Below the pieces are notes generated by a model that made no database searches, was not told the origin of the DNA, and was given only the letters and a program-made list of their open reading frames with translations. Positions 10,501 to 20,442 of a stretch of 64,000 nucleotides of DNA are shown in pieces (position 1 is the stretch's first letter; each line of letters starts with the position of its first letter). Source of the DNA: Cornus controversa (taxonomy: Eukaryota > Streptophyta > Magnoliopsida > Cornales > Cornaceae); the NCBI GenBank assembly GCA_026545225.1, contig CM048850.1:8171501-8235500 (forward strand), given 5' to 3'. The translations under genes were made by a program, and so were the position numbers.

Positions 10501-12325
10501 TAATTCTTTTGAACTTCTGGGCTACAACTTAACCAATATCCGCCATGCCTAATAAATGGACCCCAATGATATATGATTTTGCAGAAGTAGTACAAGGCTA
10601 TTTCTTGTGTGAGTATCAATGTGAGAACTATGCTCTGCCACTAAGGTTTTTCTGTTGACTGATATGATTGCATATTTTTCTCCATACTTGATAAAAAGTT
10701 ATGTCTAAGAATTAAGATTCCAATGGCATGTGGTCAAATCGTGATTAGTTAGATATCAAAATTGTGCACCTATGTGATATAATCCGGCTAAAAGGTGTGG
10801 ATCATGTTTTTTCTACTCACAAGGGAGTAACTGAAAACTAATAAATAGTAGCAAGAAAATACATTATTATTATTATTATTTTGTTGGCCTTCACCAATGC
10901 AAGAGGTGAATCTCCATTTGATGTCTGAAGATTATTGTTTGTGTCCTCTAATTGAATGGGATGAGCAACTTTGTATTTGAATCAGTATTACACCCTAGTA
11001 TAGGGAAAGTTCCTTTATGTGTTTGGCACTTGGGCTGTACAAGATTCATCCACAGAACCTTACTTGTGAAAATATTATAATACAGGAATATTTGCATTTC
11101 TTCTGCGAACCACCAATGTATCATGTCTCCATCAGTTCGAGTTCCATCATGTTAGACGAGAATTTCACTGCAAAGGTAAGGGTACATTGCTTTGTCCTCT
11201 TTTCATTTTAGTTTTTAGCATTTGGCTCCATAACTATCTTTACTTCTGAAGATCTAAATTCTCTCTTCCCCATTCACCCACAATCAACCCAAAACACACA
11301 CACGCAGCAGGAAAGGAAAAAAAATAAAACCCATAGGAGAATTATTTAAAACACCAAAATAATTAAAAAAATTCAAAAACCCAAAAATCTTTTTATCTTT
11401 AATGGTTTAGATATTGATTTTATGCATTTATTTATTTTGTTAGAGAGCAAAATAGATATTGGGTCTAAATTGAAAAATCTGATGAAGTCAAAATATCAGG
11501 AAATTAGAGCATGTCGATAGGACATGCATGTATATCGGTTGATCGATCGAGTGTTTATCAGTTATACAGAATTGGAAAAGAGCAAGGTTCAATGAATAGG
11601 TCGATCGATTGAAGGGTGTCCAATAAGTTTCGATCAAAGTCGATCGATTGAGCTCGTCGGATACTGAGAATATGGAAAGTCCTATACACAAAATCATGCA
11701 ACTTTACATCTCCCGTCCACTACCTACCACCTTAATTTCCACATTGATGTAGGATTTGGAACCCTAGAGAAAAAATAAATCCAAGTTCTGTTAATGTCTT
11801 AAAGGCAAACAGTGTCATGAAACTCTGTAGAGACAATCTATAACAATGACCTTCTTCTTTGTCACAGCTGTCCGATGTTGGCATCCTAAGTTCTGGTGGA
11901 ACTCATGTTATACTGCCACACTCTTCTTGTTCAAATGGTACATCTTTGTAATTTCGCTTATAAATTCACAATACTTTAATTTCTCTATATCAATCTTTGT
12001 TTTATCCATTTTCTCCTTGCTTGCAGAATGTGTTGGTCTGGCATGTGGAAACATGATCTTTCAGCTGGGCTTGTTGATCCTTGAGCTCATTACTGGTCAG
12101 TCATCGGAAAAGGGAGATGTTGATTTGATCCAATGGCTCCAAGAATCTCACTTTCCAAGTTCTATACATAAGATGATAGACCCAGATCTTGGAAATAGTT
12201 ACGACTCCAGAGAGCTTAAAGGTCTTTTAGCTGTAGCACGATTGTGTATAAATTCTGCAGATAAGCCATCATTTTTAATTCCACAGATATTTCGTTATCT
12301 TCAGAAGAAGGTGGGGATTCCATAA
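1588..12325 (+). CDS. Receptor-like kinase family protein, probable pseudokinase (six exons, N-terminus not found)
   Basis: Predicted exons are 1588-1843, 7528-7580, 7650-7717, 11086-11175, 11868-11937 and 12027-12325 (stop). All junctions are GT-AG and phase-consistent, joining about 278 residues of a complete kinase-like domain. Order: CFSYKDIKRATDGF, then a VAIK-like lysine in ALVKEVK, REVQLLGRLHHRH, FLVFENIENGSLKEHLN, NWRTRLQIAVGVAAALEYL, LELITG and C-terminal FRYLQKK. The layout matches membrane receptor-like kinases near Arabidopsis At1g49730/At3g19300. Key residues are missing: the glycine loop is degenerate (SHGAAYKA), HRD is replaced by HVS, DFG by DVG, and the activation segment is short. 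Catalysis is therefore unlikely and a signalling scaffold role is inferred. Signal peptide, ectodomain and membrane span were not found upstream; they lie outside the window or are lost. The first donor (AG|GTTCGA) is weak. Introns are loaded with transposons, but no exon is broken. Confidence 0.75.
2070..2275 (-). repeat. Fragment of a family-A Gypsy LTR
   Basis: This intronic scrap shares the U3 block seen in the large LTRs to the right: an AAAAATAAATATTT stretch, then a TTCCCGGGCCCTGCCGACCC-like GC-rich string, then CTCTAAACAAGTCCCCACACAT. The same order occurs at about 32930-33090, 33980-34130 and 46910-47060. Only about 200 bp remain and no LTR ends are visible. Confidence 0.5.
2285..2440 (+). 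repeat. LTR-end remnant with poly-C, (CT)n and primer-site-like tail
   Basis: A run of 14 C followed by CTCTCTCTCTCTAGGGACC precedes TTTTTCAGAACCTAGGGTTACGATCC. The last part repeats, with small changes, the sequence after the LTR end at 930-955 (TCAGAGCCTAGGGTTACG). It is probably a second, more decayed copy of the same Copia-like LTR/PBS boundary. Confidence 0.4.
2500..3860 (+). pseudogene. Decayed RTE-type LINE reverse transcriptase
   Basis: A non-LTR retrotransposon relic in the first kinase-gene intron. The longest open piece, 2870-3103, reads IEVVHLSRRLMERCKDKK and then VFMELKKVYDRV. This matches the RTE-like plant LINE reverse transcriptase, where the usual form is MEAIHLLRRLMERYR followed by VFIDLEKAYDRV. 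Just downstream (about 3125-3215), in another frame, SYLFALAM and IPWCVLYVDNIV mark the catalytic box; FADD has decayed to YVDN. Upstream pieces (2740-2830) recall the RGIKLMSHTMKLWERVIE segment. Stops and frameshifts throughout rule out function. Both ends are indistinct. Confidence 0.75.
4036..4295 (-). mobile_element. TRIM (SMART-like) miniature LTR retrotransposon, degenerate
   Basis: A miniature LTR element on the minus strand, homologous to the better-preserved copy at 8754-8957. The 5' LTR is 4222-4295 (reading minus, TGTTAGAAGATTTAAAT ... GGTCAACA). It is followed by a primer-site-like string (TCGTATCAAAGCAGAGC) against the initiator-Met tRNA site TGGTATCAGAGC. The short interior ends at a purine/GTG-rich tract (about 4112-4128). 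The 3' LTR is about 4036-4111. It has no coding capacity. No clear target duplication is left, so the left limit is approximate. Confidence 0.7.
4560..5860. other. GC-richer tract, possible mitochondrial DNA insertion (NUMT)
   Basis: Within a very AT-rich intron this block is clearly GC-richer and lacks the poly-A/T runs of its surroundings. It has the patchwork look of plant mitochondrial intergenic DNA. Near 5448-5515 the minus strand carries GGTTCGAGTCCTGCCTCTC, which resembles a tRNA T-arm and acceptor 3' strand, but I could not fold a complete tRNA. No known mitochondrial exon was recognised. Origin and limits are inference from composition only. Confidence 0.4.
5861..7527 (+). other. 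Intron sequence, no recognised feature
   Basis: This is the remaining part of the first large intron of the kinase-like gene. It is AT-rich with no coherent coding domain on either strand. A short ACAACAATAACAACAAC tract lies at 6114-6135. It ends at the polypyrimidine tract and acceptor TTTTCAG before the exon at 7528. Confidence 0.5.
7718..11085 (+). other. Third intron of the kinase-like gene
   Basis: The intron runs from donor GTAAG after the exon ending AAAL to acceptor ATACAG before the exon starting with Glu-Tyr-Leu. It is 3.4 kb long and carries the TRIM at 8754-8957. An (ATT)n run lies at about 10863-10880. I recognise no other gene or mobile element here. Confidence 0.6.
8754..8957 (+). 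mobile_element. TRIM (SMART-like) miniature LTR retrotransposon with target duplication
   Basis: A 204-bp LTR retrotransposon in miniature. The 5' LTR is 8754-8826 (TGTTGAAGGATTTATAT ... GGTCAACA). It is followed directly by TGGTATCAGAGC, a perfect initiator-Met tRNA primer site. A short interior ends in a purine/G-rich tract (about 8920-8930, GTGAGCGGGCG). The 3' LTR (8931-8957) keeps both LTR ends but has lost about 46 bp from its middle. The element is flanked by the 5-bp repeat GGATG at 8749-8753 and 8958-8962. It has no coding capacity, so mobility would need a partner element. Confidence 0.92.
11500..11665. repeat. Cluster of CGATCGA palindromes in an intron
   Basis: Three near-identical strings, GGTTGATCGATCGA, GGTCGATCGATTGA and AGTCGATCGATTGAG, fall within about 115 bp (11538-11652). 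A related TTTCGATCA lies between them. The tract sits in the intron between exons at 11086-11175 and 11868-11937. Similar short-palindrome clusters occur inside LTRs elsewhere in this window, so this may be the last visible piece of a decayed LTR. Confidence 0.5.
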
Positions 12326-13425
12326 GAGTTGTATTGGTGACTGAGCTTATGGTTATATTATGTGATAGTGTTTTTGTTTTTGTTTTTTACTTTTTGCTTA
12401 TTCATTGGAAATGGAATTGGTTGTTTATCTGGAGTTCTTATTCCCCCATTCAAAGAATGACCTTTTCGGCAAGTGTTTTCGCCCCTTTTTTCCTGTGGTT
12501 TGTTGATGAGTAGTTGGTGACTTTTAATTTGGTAATTTGATATTGGATTCAAACATTATTTTTCTTGTATTAGTATTTTGCAGAACTCTAATCTCTTTGT
12601 ATAAAGATCGTACTCGGTGCACAAGACTCCTGCTTGATCGATGTCTCTGGGATAGGTGGATGTTGGCAAGCCTTACCCTATTTTTGGAGAGCCTGTTCCC
12701 GAAAATGGAGTTGGTTGTTTACAATTTTGTATAAGAAAATTGTAAACAGTTGCATATAATTGCATTCTGATACAAATATGTTTAGCTTATTTCTGTGACA
12801 GCAACATCTGATGCATGTGATATCAAGTCGAAATGGCAGGATCAATACTTGTGATTCTTGTTCTTACATAGCTGGTAATGGCACCAAGAACTATATATAT
12901 ATGGACCTATATTTGGCGGCATGCTAAAATTTAGGTCAATTTACATTAAATTCCTCTGAACTATCATTTTATGGTAAAATACTCGTTGACCTATCAATTC
13001 AATAAATAAAAAAAAAACACTCATATATTATTAAAAAAGTTTCAAATTGCACTCCTTATTAAAATACTCGCTCTAACTGTCCAATGATTTGTTCTTCAAA
13101 GGAAGGCTCGTTCCAATTGAGCAATGACTGATTGTGTTAAAGGGATCCAAACCGAACTCGAAGTCGTAGTTTCACGTTTGTCTATTAAAATCTGCTACGA
13201 GTTTCGAGTCTTGATGTTGAAGTTCAAAAAATTGAAGTCCAATACTACTGAGAAGACAGAGAATGATTGCTCCAGCTTCGGTGACTCTAAAACAACAAAA
13301 TCAATAACCATAATCTCAACAACTATTACAAAATAAGTTCTTTACAGTTAAATTCGAGGTTGATGTACCAATATAATCACACTCCTCTTGGGCAGTTGTG
13401 GGGTATGCGTGAGTATTTACCTAAC
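12326..13425. other. 3' flank of the kinase-like gene, no further gene recognised
   Basis: Sequence after the kinase stop presumably holds its 3' UTR. TATAATTGCAT-like strings and AATAAATAAAAAAA at about 13000-13015 are possible but unproven polyadenylation context. Open frames at 12537-12734 and 13124-13336 show no recognisable domain. Confidence 0.4.
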
Positions 13426-13427
13426 AA

Positions 13428-13438
13428 ATACAAAAAAT

Positions 13439-13477
<39 letters not shown>

Positions 13478-13626
13478 CATATCCTATTTTATTTTTGTAA
13501 AATTTGATGTGTCAAGCATTTGTATATGCTTTCATGCTGCCTAACTTTTCACTTTTTATCCTCTTTTTGGTTTTAAACTAGGCTATGGGATATATATATA
13601 TATATACAAAAATAAAATAGGATTCG

Positions 13627-13670
<44 letters not shown>

Positions 13671-13815
13671 CGTATCCTATTTTATTTTTGTAAAATTTGA
13701 TGTGTCAAGCATTTGTATATGCTTTCATGCTGCCTAACTTTTCACTTTTTATCCTCTTTTTGGTTTTAAACTAGGCTATGGGATATATATATATACAAAA
13801 ATAAAATAGGATACG

Positions 13816-13877
<62 letters not shown>

Positions 13878-14026
13878 CGTATCCTATTTTATTTTTGTAA
13901 AATTTGATGTGTCAAGCATTTGTATATGCTTTCATGCTGCCTAACTTTTCACTTTTTATCCTCTTTTTGGTTTTAAACTAGGCTATGGGATATATATATA
14001 TATATACAAAAATAAAATAGGATTCG

Positions 14027-14066
<40 letters not shown>

Positions 14067-14356
14067 CGTATCCTATTTTATTTTTGTAAAATTTGATGTG
14101 TCAAGCATTTGTATATGCTTTCATGCTGCCTAACTTTTCACTTTTTATCCTCTTTTTGGTTTTAAACTAGGCTATGGGATATATATATATACAAAAATAA
14201 AATAGGATACGTTGAATATATATATATATATATATATATTCAACGTATCCTATTTTATTTTTGTAAAATTTGATGTGTCAAGCATTTGTATATGCTTTCA
14301 TGCTGCCTAACTTTTCACTTTTTATCCTCTTTTTGGTTTTAAACTAGGCTATGGGA
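13428..14356. repeat. Tandem array of palindrome-linked units with (TA)n centres
   Basis: Five copies of a 177-207-bp unit, starting at about 13473, 13666, 13873, 14062 and 14239. Each copy begins TTCAACGTATCCTATTTTAT and ends with TTTTAAACTAGGCTATGGGA. Between successive copies lies the reverse complement of the first 26-27 bp of the unit (at about 13606, 13794, 14006 and 14191), then (TA)n. Every junction is therefore a long near-perfect hairpin with a TA core. Left arms alternate between GGATTCGTTGAA and GGATACGTTGAA, so the array probably grew as dimers. An inner hairpin, AAGCATTTGTATATGCTT, occurs in each unit. Confidence 0.93.
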
Positions 14357-14473
14357 CACACAACGTTTGATAATGTTATTGGTACTCAACGACAATCCTA
14401 CCAACCGCAAGCAACGAGGTCAATGACTTTCATTATGTGATTGAGCATATACTATTAAGAATAATCCACATTA

Positions 14474-14757
14474 TTTGCATCTTTCTAGAAAGGAATAACT
14501 GAGATAATAATTTTTTTTTTTTTTTTTAAAAACCTTTTTGCATCTTTCTAGAAAGGAATAAGTTTAAAAATAAAATCAAAGAAAGTCATTACATATTTTA
14601 TCACGTGCTGTGAATGAATAAAATATTTGCATCTTTAATTGAAAGCATCCTTCATTACCCTACCAAGTACCAAGTACACGAGAGACCTTCTCAATATTCC
14701 ACAGCCATCATTCGTTATTGAAAAAGACAAGTTTTATGAGCCATGATATATTTTAGT
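14474..14757 (+). repeat. Direct duplication, copy 1
   Basis: About 280 bp starting ATTATTTGCATCTTTCTAG and ending GAGCCATGATATAT. It is repeated with few changes at 19106-19386. The two copies flank the RPA1-like relic and the repeats before it. Internal poly-T and poly-A lengths differ between copies. Confidence 0.9.
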
Positions 14758-14809
14758 ATATTTATTCTATTAAAGTACAAAAGAATTATTTTTAGTTTCA
14801 GTACGTTAT

Positions 14810-16075
14810 TTTTTATTTTTAAATTAAAAAAGTAGAATTACTCAAGCAAAACTCTTTCCTTTTTTATTTAAATTATTTTCCAACCAAAATCATTTATTTT
14901 TTTATTAATCCTTTCTTTTTATTTCTAATTTTTAAATTTACTTTTTATTTAAATTATTTTTTAAGCTTTCCTTTTTTATTAACCATTTCTTTTTATTTCT
15001 AATTTCTAAATTTGAAAGGACAAAACCCTTTATTTTTATTTCTAATTTCTAAATTTAAAAGGGCAAAACCCTTTCTTTTTATTTCTAATTTCTAAATTTA
15101 CTTTTTTATTTAAATTATTTACCAATCAAAACTCTTTCCTTTTTTATTAACCCTTTTCTTCTTATTTCTAAATTCTAAATTTAAAAAAGTAAAACCCTTT
15201 TCCGCGAGAAAAAGTGTACAATGAGGATCTCAACATCTATAAAATCAATCTCTCTCGGCTACGACTCTCTTTTTAGTTTCAGTACACTATTTTTTTATTT
15301 TTAAATTAAAAAAATAGAATTACCCAACCAAAACCCTTTCCTTTTTTATTTAAATTATTTCCCAATCAAAACTCTTTCCTTTTTTATTAACCCTTTCTTT
15401 TTATTTTTAATTTCTAAATTTAATTTCTATTTAAATTATTTTCCAAGCAAAACCCTTTCCTTTTTTATTAACCCTTTCCTTTTTTATTAACCCTTTCTTT
15501 TCATTTCTAATTTCTAAATTTACTTTTTATTTAAATTATTTCCCAAGCAAAACTCTTTCCTTTCCTTTATTTTTATTTCTAATTTCTAAATTTCCTTTTT
15601 TTTTTAAAAATTATTTCCCAAGCAAAACCCTTTCCTTTTTTATTAACCTTTTCTTTTTATTTCTAATTTCTAAAATTAAAAGAGCAAAACCCTTTCTCGC
15701 GACCCTTTCTTTTTATTTCTAATTTCTAAATTTACTTTTTTATTTAAATAATTTCCTAAGCAAAACCATTTTCTTTTTTATTAACCATTTCTTTTTATTT
15801 CTAATTTCTAAATTTAAAAAAATAAAACTCTTTCTCGCAAGAAAAAGTGTATAATGAGGCCCTAAACACTTATAAAATCACTCTTCATCTCGTCTACGAC
15901 TCTCCATTCTTCCTCTCTACTCTCGTATTTCTTTTTTATTAACCATTTCTTTTTATTTCTAATTTCTAAATTTTAAAAAGCAAAACCCTTTCCTGCGAGA
16001 AAAAGTATACAATGAGGCCCTAAACACCTATAAAATCACTTTTTCTATCAGCTACAACTTTCCCTTCTTCCTCTT
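14810..16075. repeat. Degenerate AT-rich tandem repeat
   Basis: Many imperfect copies of a module built from CTTTTTATTTCTAATTTCTA, AATTTACTTTTTATTTAAAT and TATTTCCCAAGCAAAACCC. Three copies are followed by a longer tail, GCGAGAAAAAGTGTACAATG then AGG(CCC)TAAACACCTATAAAATCA, near 15200, 15835 and 15985. The repeated CTATAAAATCA resembles a TATA box, so these may be multiplied promoter-like segments of the RPA1-like gene downstream. No protein coding is seen. Confidence 0.7.
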
Positions 16076-16106
16076 TGCTTTCATCTTTCTCTCGGCTCTC
16101 ATCAAC

Positions 16107-18807
16107 ATGGCTCTCATCACAGCTCTCAACTTTCTCTTGGATCTCATCCACAACCATTCGATTTGGTTTCATCTCGGTTTATATGTGAGTTCTTTTCTTT
16201 GGTTTTTTTTTTTTTTTTTTTGTCTTGATTGTTTGCTATTAGCTCTTGAAATCAAAATTATTTAATAAAAAATTACGTCTGTCCACCTAAATCTGCAATC
16301 GATACAGGAACCTGAAACATAGATCAAGAAACTAATTTAGAGAAGTGATTTAAGGTTTTTGATAAAAACTAAACCCTGCAAGATAGGATATAGAGGTCAA
16401 GAACTGGATCAGTTAGACATAAATATGATTAAATAATATATGTTTATTTGATTAAGATCAATAATTTTCTTCAAACATAGTTTAAACTCTATTTTGATGA
16501 AGTAGACTGCTACATCTTTCCAATCTTGAGGCACTGAAAAACAGGTATGGGATAATTGAACTCCATCCAACACCATGCCTCCAGACTTCTCATGTGGTCT
16601 GCAGTAGGTGCATCAACTTGTTTGATGATTTTATTTTAATGAGTGGTGACAATTCACTTAAAAAATAAAATTAAATCAGAATGTGATTAATATGATCCAA
16701 TTTCTTTGGTCTCTTTAAAAGTTTAAGATTATGAATTTTATGCATATATGGTTGAGACAAATTGTGATTTTGTTTGTTATTCATAGAATTATGTATATAA
16801 TAATCTGTCTTCACTGTCTTAATGCTATTTATGATCTAAAAGTTGTTTGAGAAGAATTATTTTCAGTTGTTGTATGATTGGTTTGATGAGAGTTATGCCA
16901 TCCAATTCATTGCTATCAAGCATTTGAAGCTAGAGTTGGAGATGATGTCTATATTCTTAGTTTTTTGGCTTCCTTTTCAACAAGTTTGGTTGAGTTTTGA
17001 GAATATCTTCAATAGCTTTTGTATTTGTTATTCTTCAATTTACATAGTTTATTTTGTTGTTTTAATTGGAGCTTGAAGTTGTAAGTTTAGAAAAAATAAA
17101 ATATAATTTTGTGGACTTCAAGGACTTGCACAAGTACACTGATAAAAAAAAAACTATAGGTTTGTTTTCTTTTAAATCTTTACTCTCATTATATATACTT
17201 TCTCTTATATATAAATCTATAAGCTTAATTTTCACTCTTGCTAAATATTTTGGGAATTGTTATTAAAGCATTTCCTACATTCAATATAACTAAGAAGAAC
17301 AATGGAGGGACATCCAAATTACGAGATATCATTATAATGGATATGAGGTACATCATTACAACACTACATAAATGCTCATAATTACCATTATAAATTATTA
17401 AACTAATTATTTTTTATAATAGTTCAAGAACAATTATTTTAACATTGTGGAACGATCTTGCTGAGAATAAAGGAAATTTGATAATGAAGTTAATAAATTA
17501 AAGACCTATTATCACAATTACACATTTGTCAATCAATACATTCAAATGTAACTTATCACACAACATTGATATTATTCACTTTATATTTTTATTATATTTA
17601 AATGAACATAAAATAAAAAATAATATTATATTTCAGGTTTGTGTCTTCAAACACAACTGAGATCTACATTACAAATTAATATGAAAATTGAAAGAGTAAA
17701 AATATTACGATATTGGTTGGTTATTTATTTCTTCTTACTTACATTATGTTTTAATTATTTATTTTAGTTAAAGAATATCATGACTGGTAAGACATGGTTG
17801 GTGGAAGCTAATCCACTATCAATAGTTAAAAAATCAAACAGAAGTGTATTTGTACATATCAACAACATATTGTTCCAATAATTTATTATGCTTTGGTAAG
17901 TTTGAAGAAAATGTAAATGATAAAGACATAAATACTCTCATTTCAAGTTCAAAATATCAATTATTCGAAGAGGTTGAAAAAATTTCACTTGAAGATATAA
18001 TTGAAAAATCTGCAATGGCATTCAAGATTTTAAATTATTATTATTATTTTATATATTTATTTAATTTTTCTTTATTATATCACATGATTATAATTAATTT
18101 CTGTTCAAAAATTATGTTTTGTCACTCAACTTGCAAAAAACACATTACTTTTTTGAAGCAAGAATTATAGAGATTTAAAATGCATCCGAACCATGGTACA
18201 ATACATGTAAGCAATGCAAGAAGAAAGTTAAAGTATGAATGGATGGACTCAGTTGTATTTATTACAAAACAAAAGACGCTAAATGCTTTCAAATGTATTA
18301 TTATATCTTCAAACATTCTATTTTTTTTATAAAAAAAATTTACAATATGACAAATATGTAATTTTTATTATTATGTATCAATGAAGTATACTTATTTATG
18401 CAGATTTATGATACAATTTTGAGTCAAAGGTATAACAAATAATGCATATCTAATAATATTTAATGATTTTCAATCATTAATAAATTGTTCACTAGATGAG
18501 CTAATACAGTTAAAAAGTCAAGAATACTTTTTCCTCACTCGTAAAATTTATAGATAAAACAATTCATTTCAAATGTATCAATATTATTAAAATAAATTTG
18601 TTATTTTTGTAGGACGAGGAGATGAATGAATTTTACGACAAAGTGACAAGTTACAAAGGAAAATCGTTTCTTTTTATGATCAAGATAGACAACAGTAAAA
18701 ATGACATAGTCAAAAATGATTTTGTGGTAGTAGTTATTAAAGAAGTTTCACTTGAGAATAATTTATTTGAAGAAGAATTCAGAAATATAAAAAGGATAAA
18801 GTATTAA
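16107..18807 (+). pseudogene. RPA1-like (replication protein A 70-kDa type) relic
   Basis: The pieces appear in the order expected for plant RPA1-like single-strand DNA-binding proteins. FVDFKDLHKYTD (about 17111-17146) and TLWNDLAENKG (about 17442) fit the OB fold preceding VTLWG-type strings. SSNTTEIYIT (about 17643) follows. WYNTCKQCKKKVKV, a stop, then SCIYYKTKDAKC (about 18195-18290) is the C-terminal CxxC...C zinc-binding region. GKSFLFMIKIDNSKND (18658-18705) lies in the last OB fold. Stops and frame changes break it, although some breaks could be introns. A possible start (ATGGCTCTCATCACAGC) lies at 16107. Plant Helitrons often carry such genes; that link here is inference. Confidence 0.65.
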
Positions 18808-19054
18808 AATTTTTCAAAAGAATTATAATAATAGATATTTTAAGAATGGTTAGAATTATACCTTTTGATTTCTTATAGTTTATACTTCATTCATTCTATG
18901 TAAATAATAATTAACTTATAATTTTATTTTTTTCAACGAGTGAGTTTATATTAGCAAGGTTACATAATGAAAATAATTTAAGTGTTTTAATTAATCTGTT
19001 TAAATGTGTTATAGCTTTAAACTAGTATATATATATATGTGTGTGTGTGTGTGT

Positions 19055-19454
19055 GAGAACGCCTTCTAGTCATATGCCATTATATCCCCAGAAAGTCAAA
19101 CAAATTATTTGCATCTTTCTAGAAAGGAATAACTGAGATAATCATTTTTTCTTTTTAAAAAAAAAAAAAAAACCTTTTTGCATATTTCTAGAAAGGAATA
19201 AGTTTAAAAATAAAATAAAATAAAATAAAGTCATCACATATTTTATCACGTGCTGGAATGAATAAAATATTTGCATCTTTAATTGAAAGCATCCTTCATG
19301 ACCCTACCAAGTACACGAGAAAGCTTCTCAATATTCCACAGCCATCATTCGTTATTGAAAAAGACAAGTTTTATGAGCCATGATATATATATATATATAT
19401 ATGTGAAGGCTTTCCAGTCATATGCCATTATATCCCCCAGAAAGTCAAACAAAT
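19055..19454 (+). repeat. Copy 2 of the 280-bp duplication inside a short tandem repeat
   Basis: Copy 2 of the duplication occupies 19106-19386. It is bracketed by two versions of a roughly 50-bp segment (19055-19105 and 19400-19454) that share AGTCATATGCCATTATATCC and AGAAAGTCAAACAAATT. Microsatellites (AT)n(GT)n at about 19025-19054 and (AT)n at 19382-19401 sit at the joints. Confidence 0.85.
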
Positions 19455-20442
19455 TGAGTTATATTCTCAATTAGGTTCACAGAATGGAGAAGAAAAAAGT
19501 TAACCACAAAGTAGGAAATCAACCAACCTGGAAAATAATTCAATAGAAAATTATGGAATTCTTTCTACAGGTTTAGGCATGTAATTTACAGATAATTATG
19601 ATCAAATTGTCCAAACAAAATCAAGAAAAAGAACACAACTCACTCAAACCCAACTAACTCACAAGTGAAGAAATGTATGTTACCACCACACTAGTCAAAC
19701 ATACCACAGATCCACTATTTTTCAAAGAAGGCATACTGCATTCACAGTAAAAACAACTGCTGTCATAGACTATGATACCAGTACACAAACAAGGCTTGCA
19801 CTTCGAAACTCACATTTTCCTTGTCAAGAAATAACAAATGTACAAGGCATCAATTTAATTGAACGATGCTGACCATTTGCTGACGTCCTACTCTCCATTT
19901 CAGACTTCCAGACAGCATACGAGCCATCGGTGCTTGATGATGAGATATCAGTCAAATTGGCTCCTGCCCAGTAGCTGTTTTCGGCATCAACCAAATTCAT
20001 GGAGAGATTACCACCTTTCCAGTCAACAAGAACACACAACAGGTAAACACCGACCAACAAGAACACACAACAAGGTTTCTACCTAAGCTATATGGTTGAA
20101 CTGAATTATGAAACACAATAATACAACTACTTATTTATGTAACATCTAAAAGTCCACATTTCAATGGCAGGGATGGCCATATTTGGGACCAGCCCAATTG
20201 AATACTACACCATGTCTGGAATTGCTAGCCCTTCAAATTCAACCACTACATTGTAAGGATAATATCCTAAGTAAGATAATTCTGGCCAAAGGGGAAGAAA
20301 ACCTATGGTTTCTATATATCTTACTTCTTGAGAATATACAGTTCTATAGACCCTAAAGGATGACAACTTGAAATTCATTCTAGCACCCTCCTCTATATGC
20401 CCTAAAAGTAACAACTTGAAATTCATTTCAGCAATATTCTCA
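19455..20442 (-). other. 3' flank of the EIN3-like gene
   Basis: Region downstream of the EIN3-like stop, expected to hold its 3' UTR. A minus-strand frame at 19824-20066 shows no family I recognise and starts within probable UTR or flank. No mobile-element ends are visible. Confidence 0.4.

Noticed and set aside
19824-20066. 80-codon minus-strand frame downstream of the EIN3-like gene
   Set aside because: No family recognised; lies in probable 3' UTR or flank and starts without an ATG-supported context.
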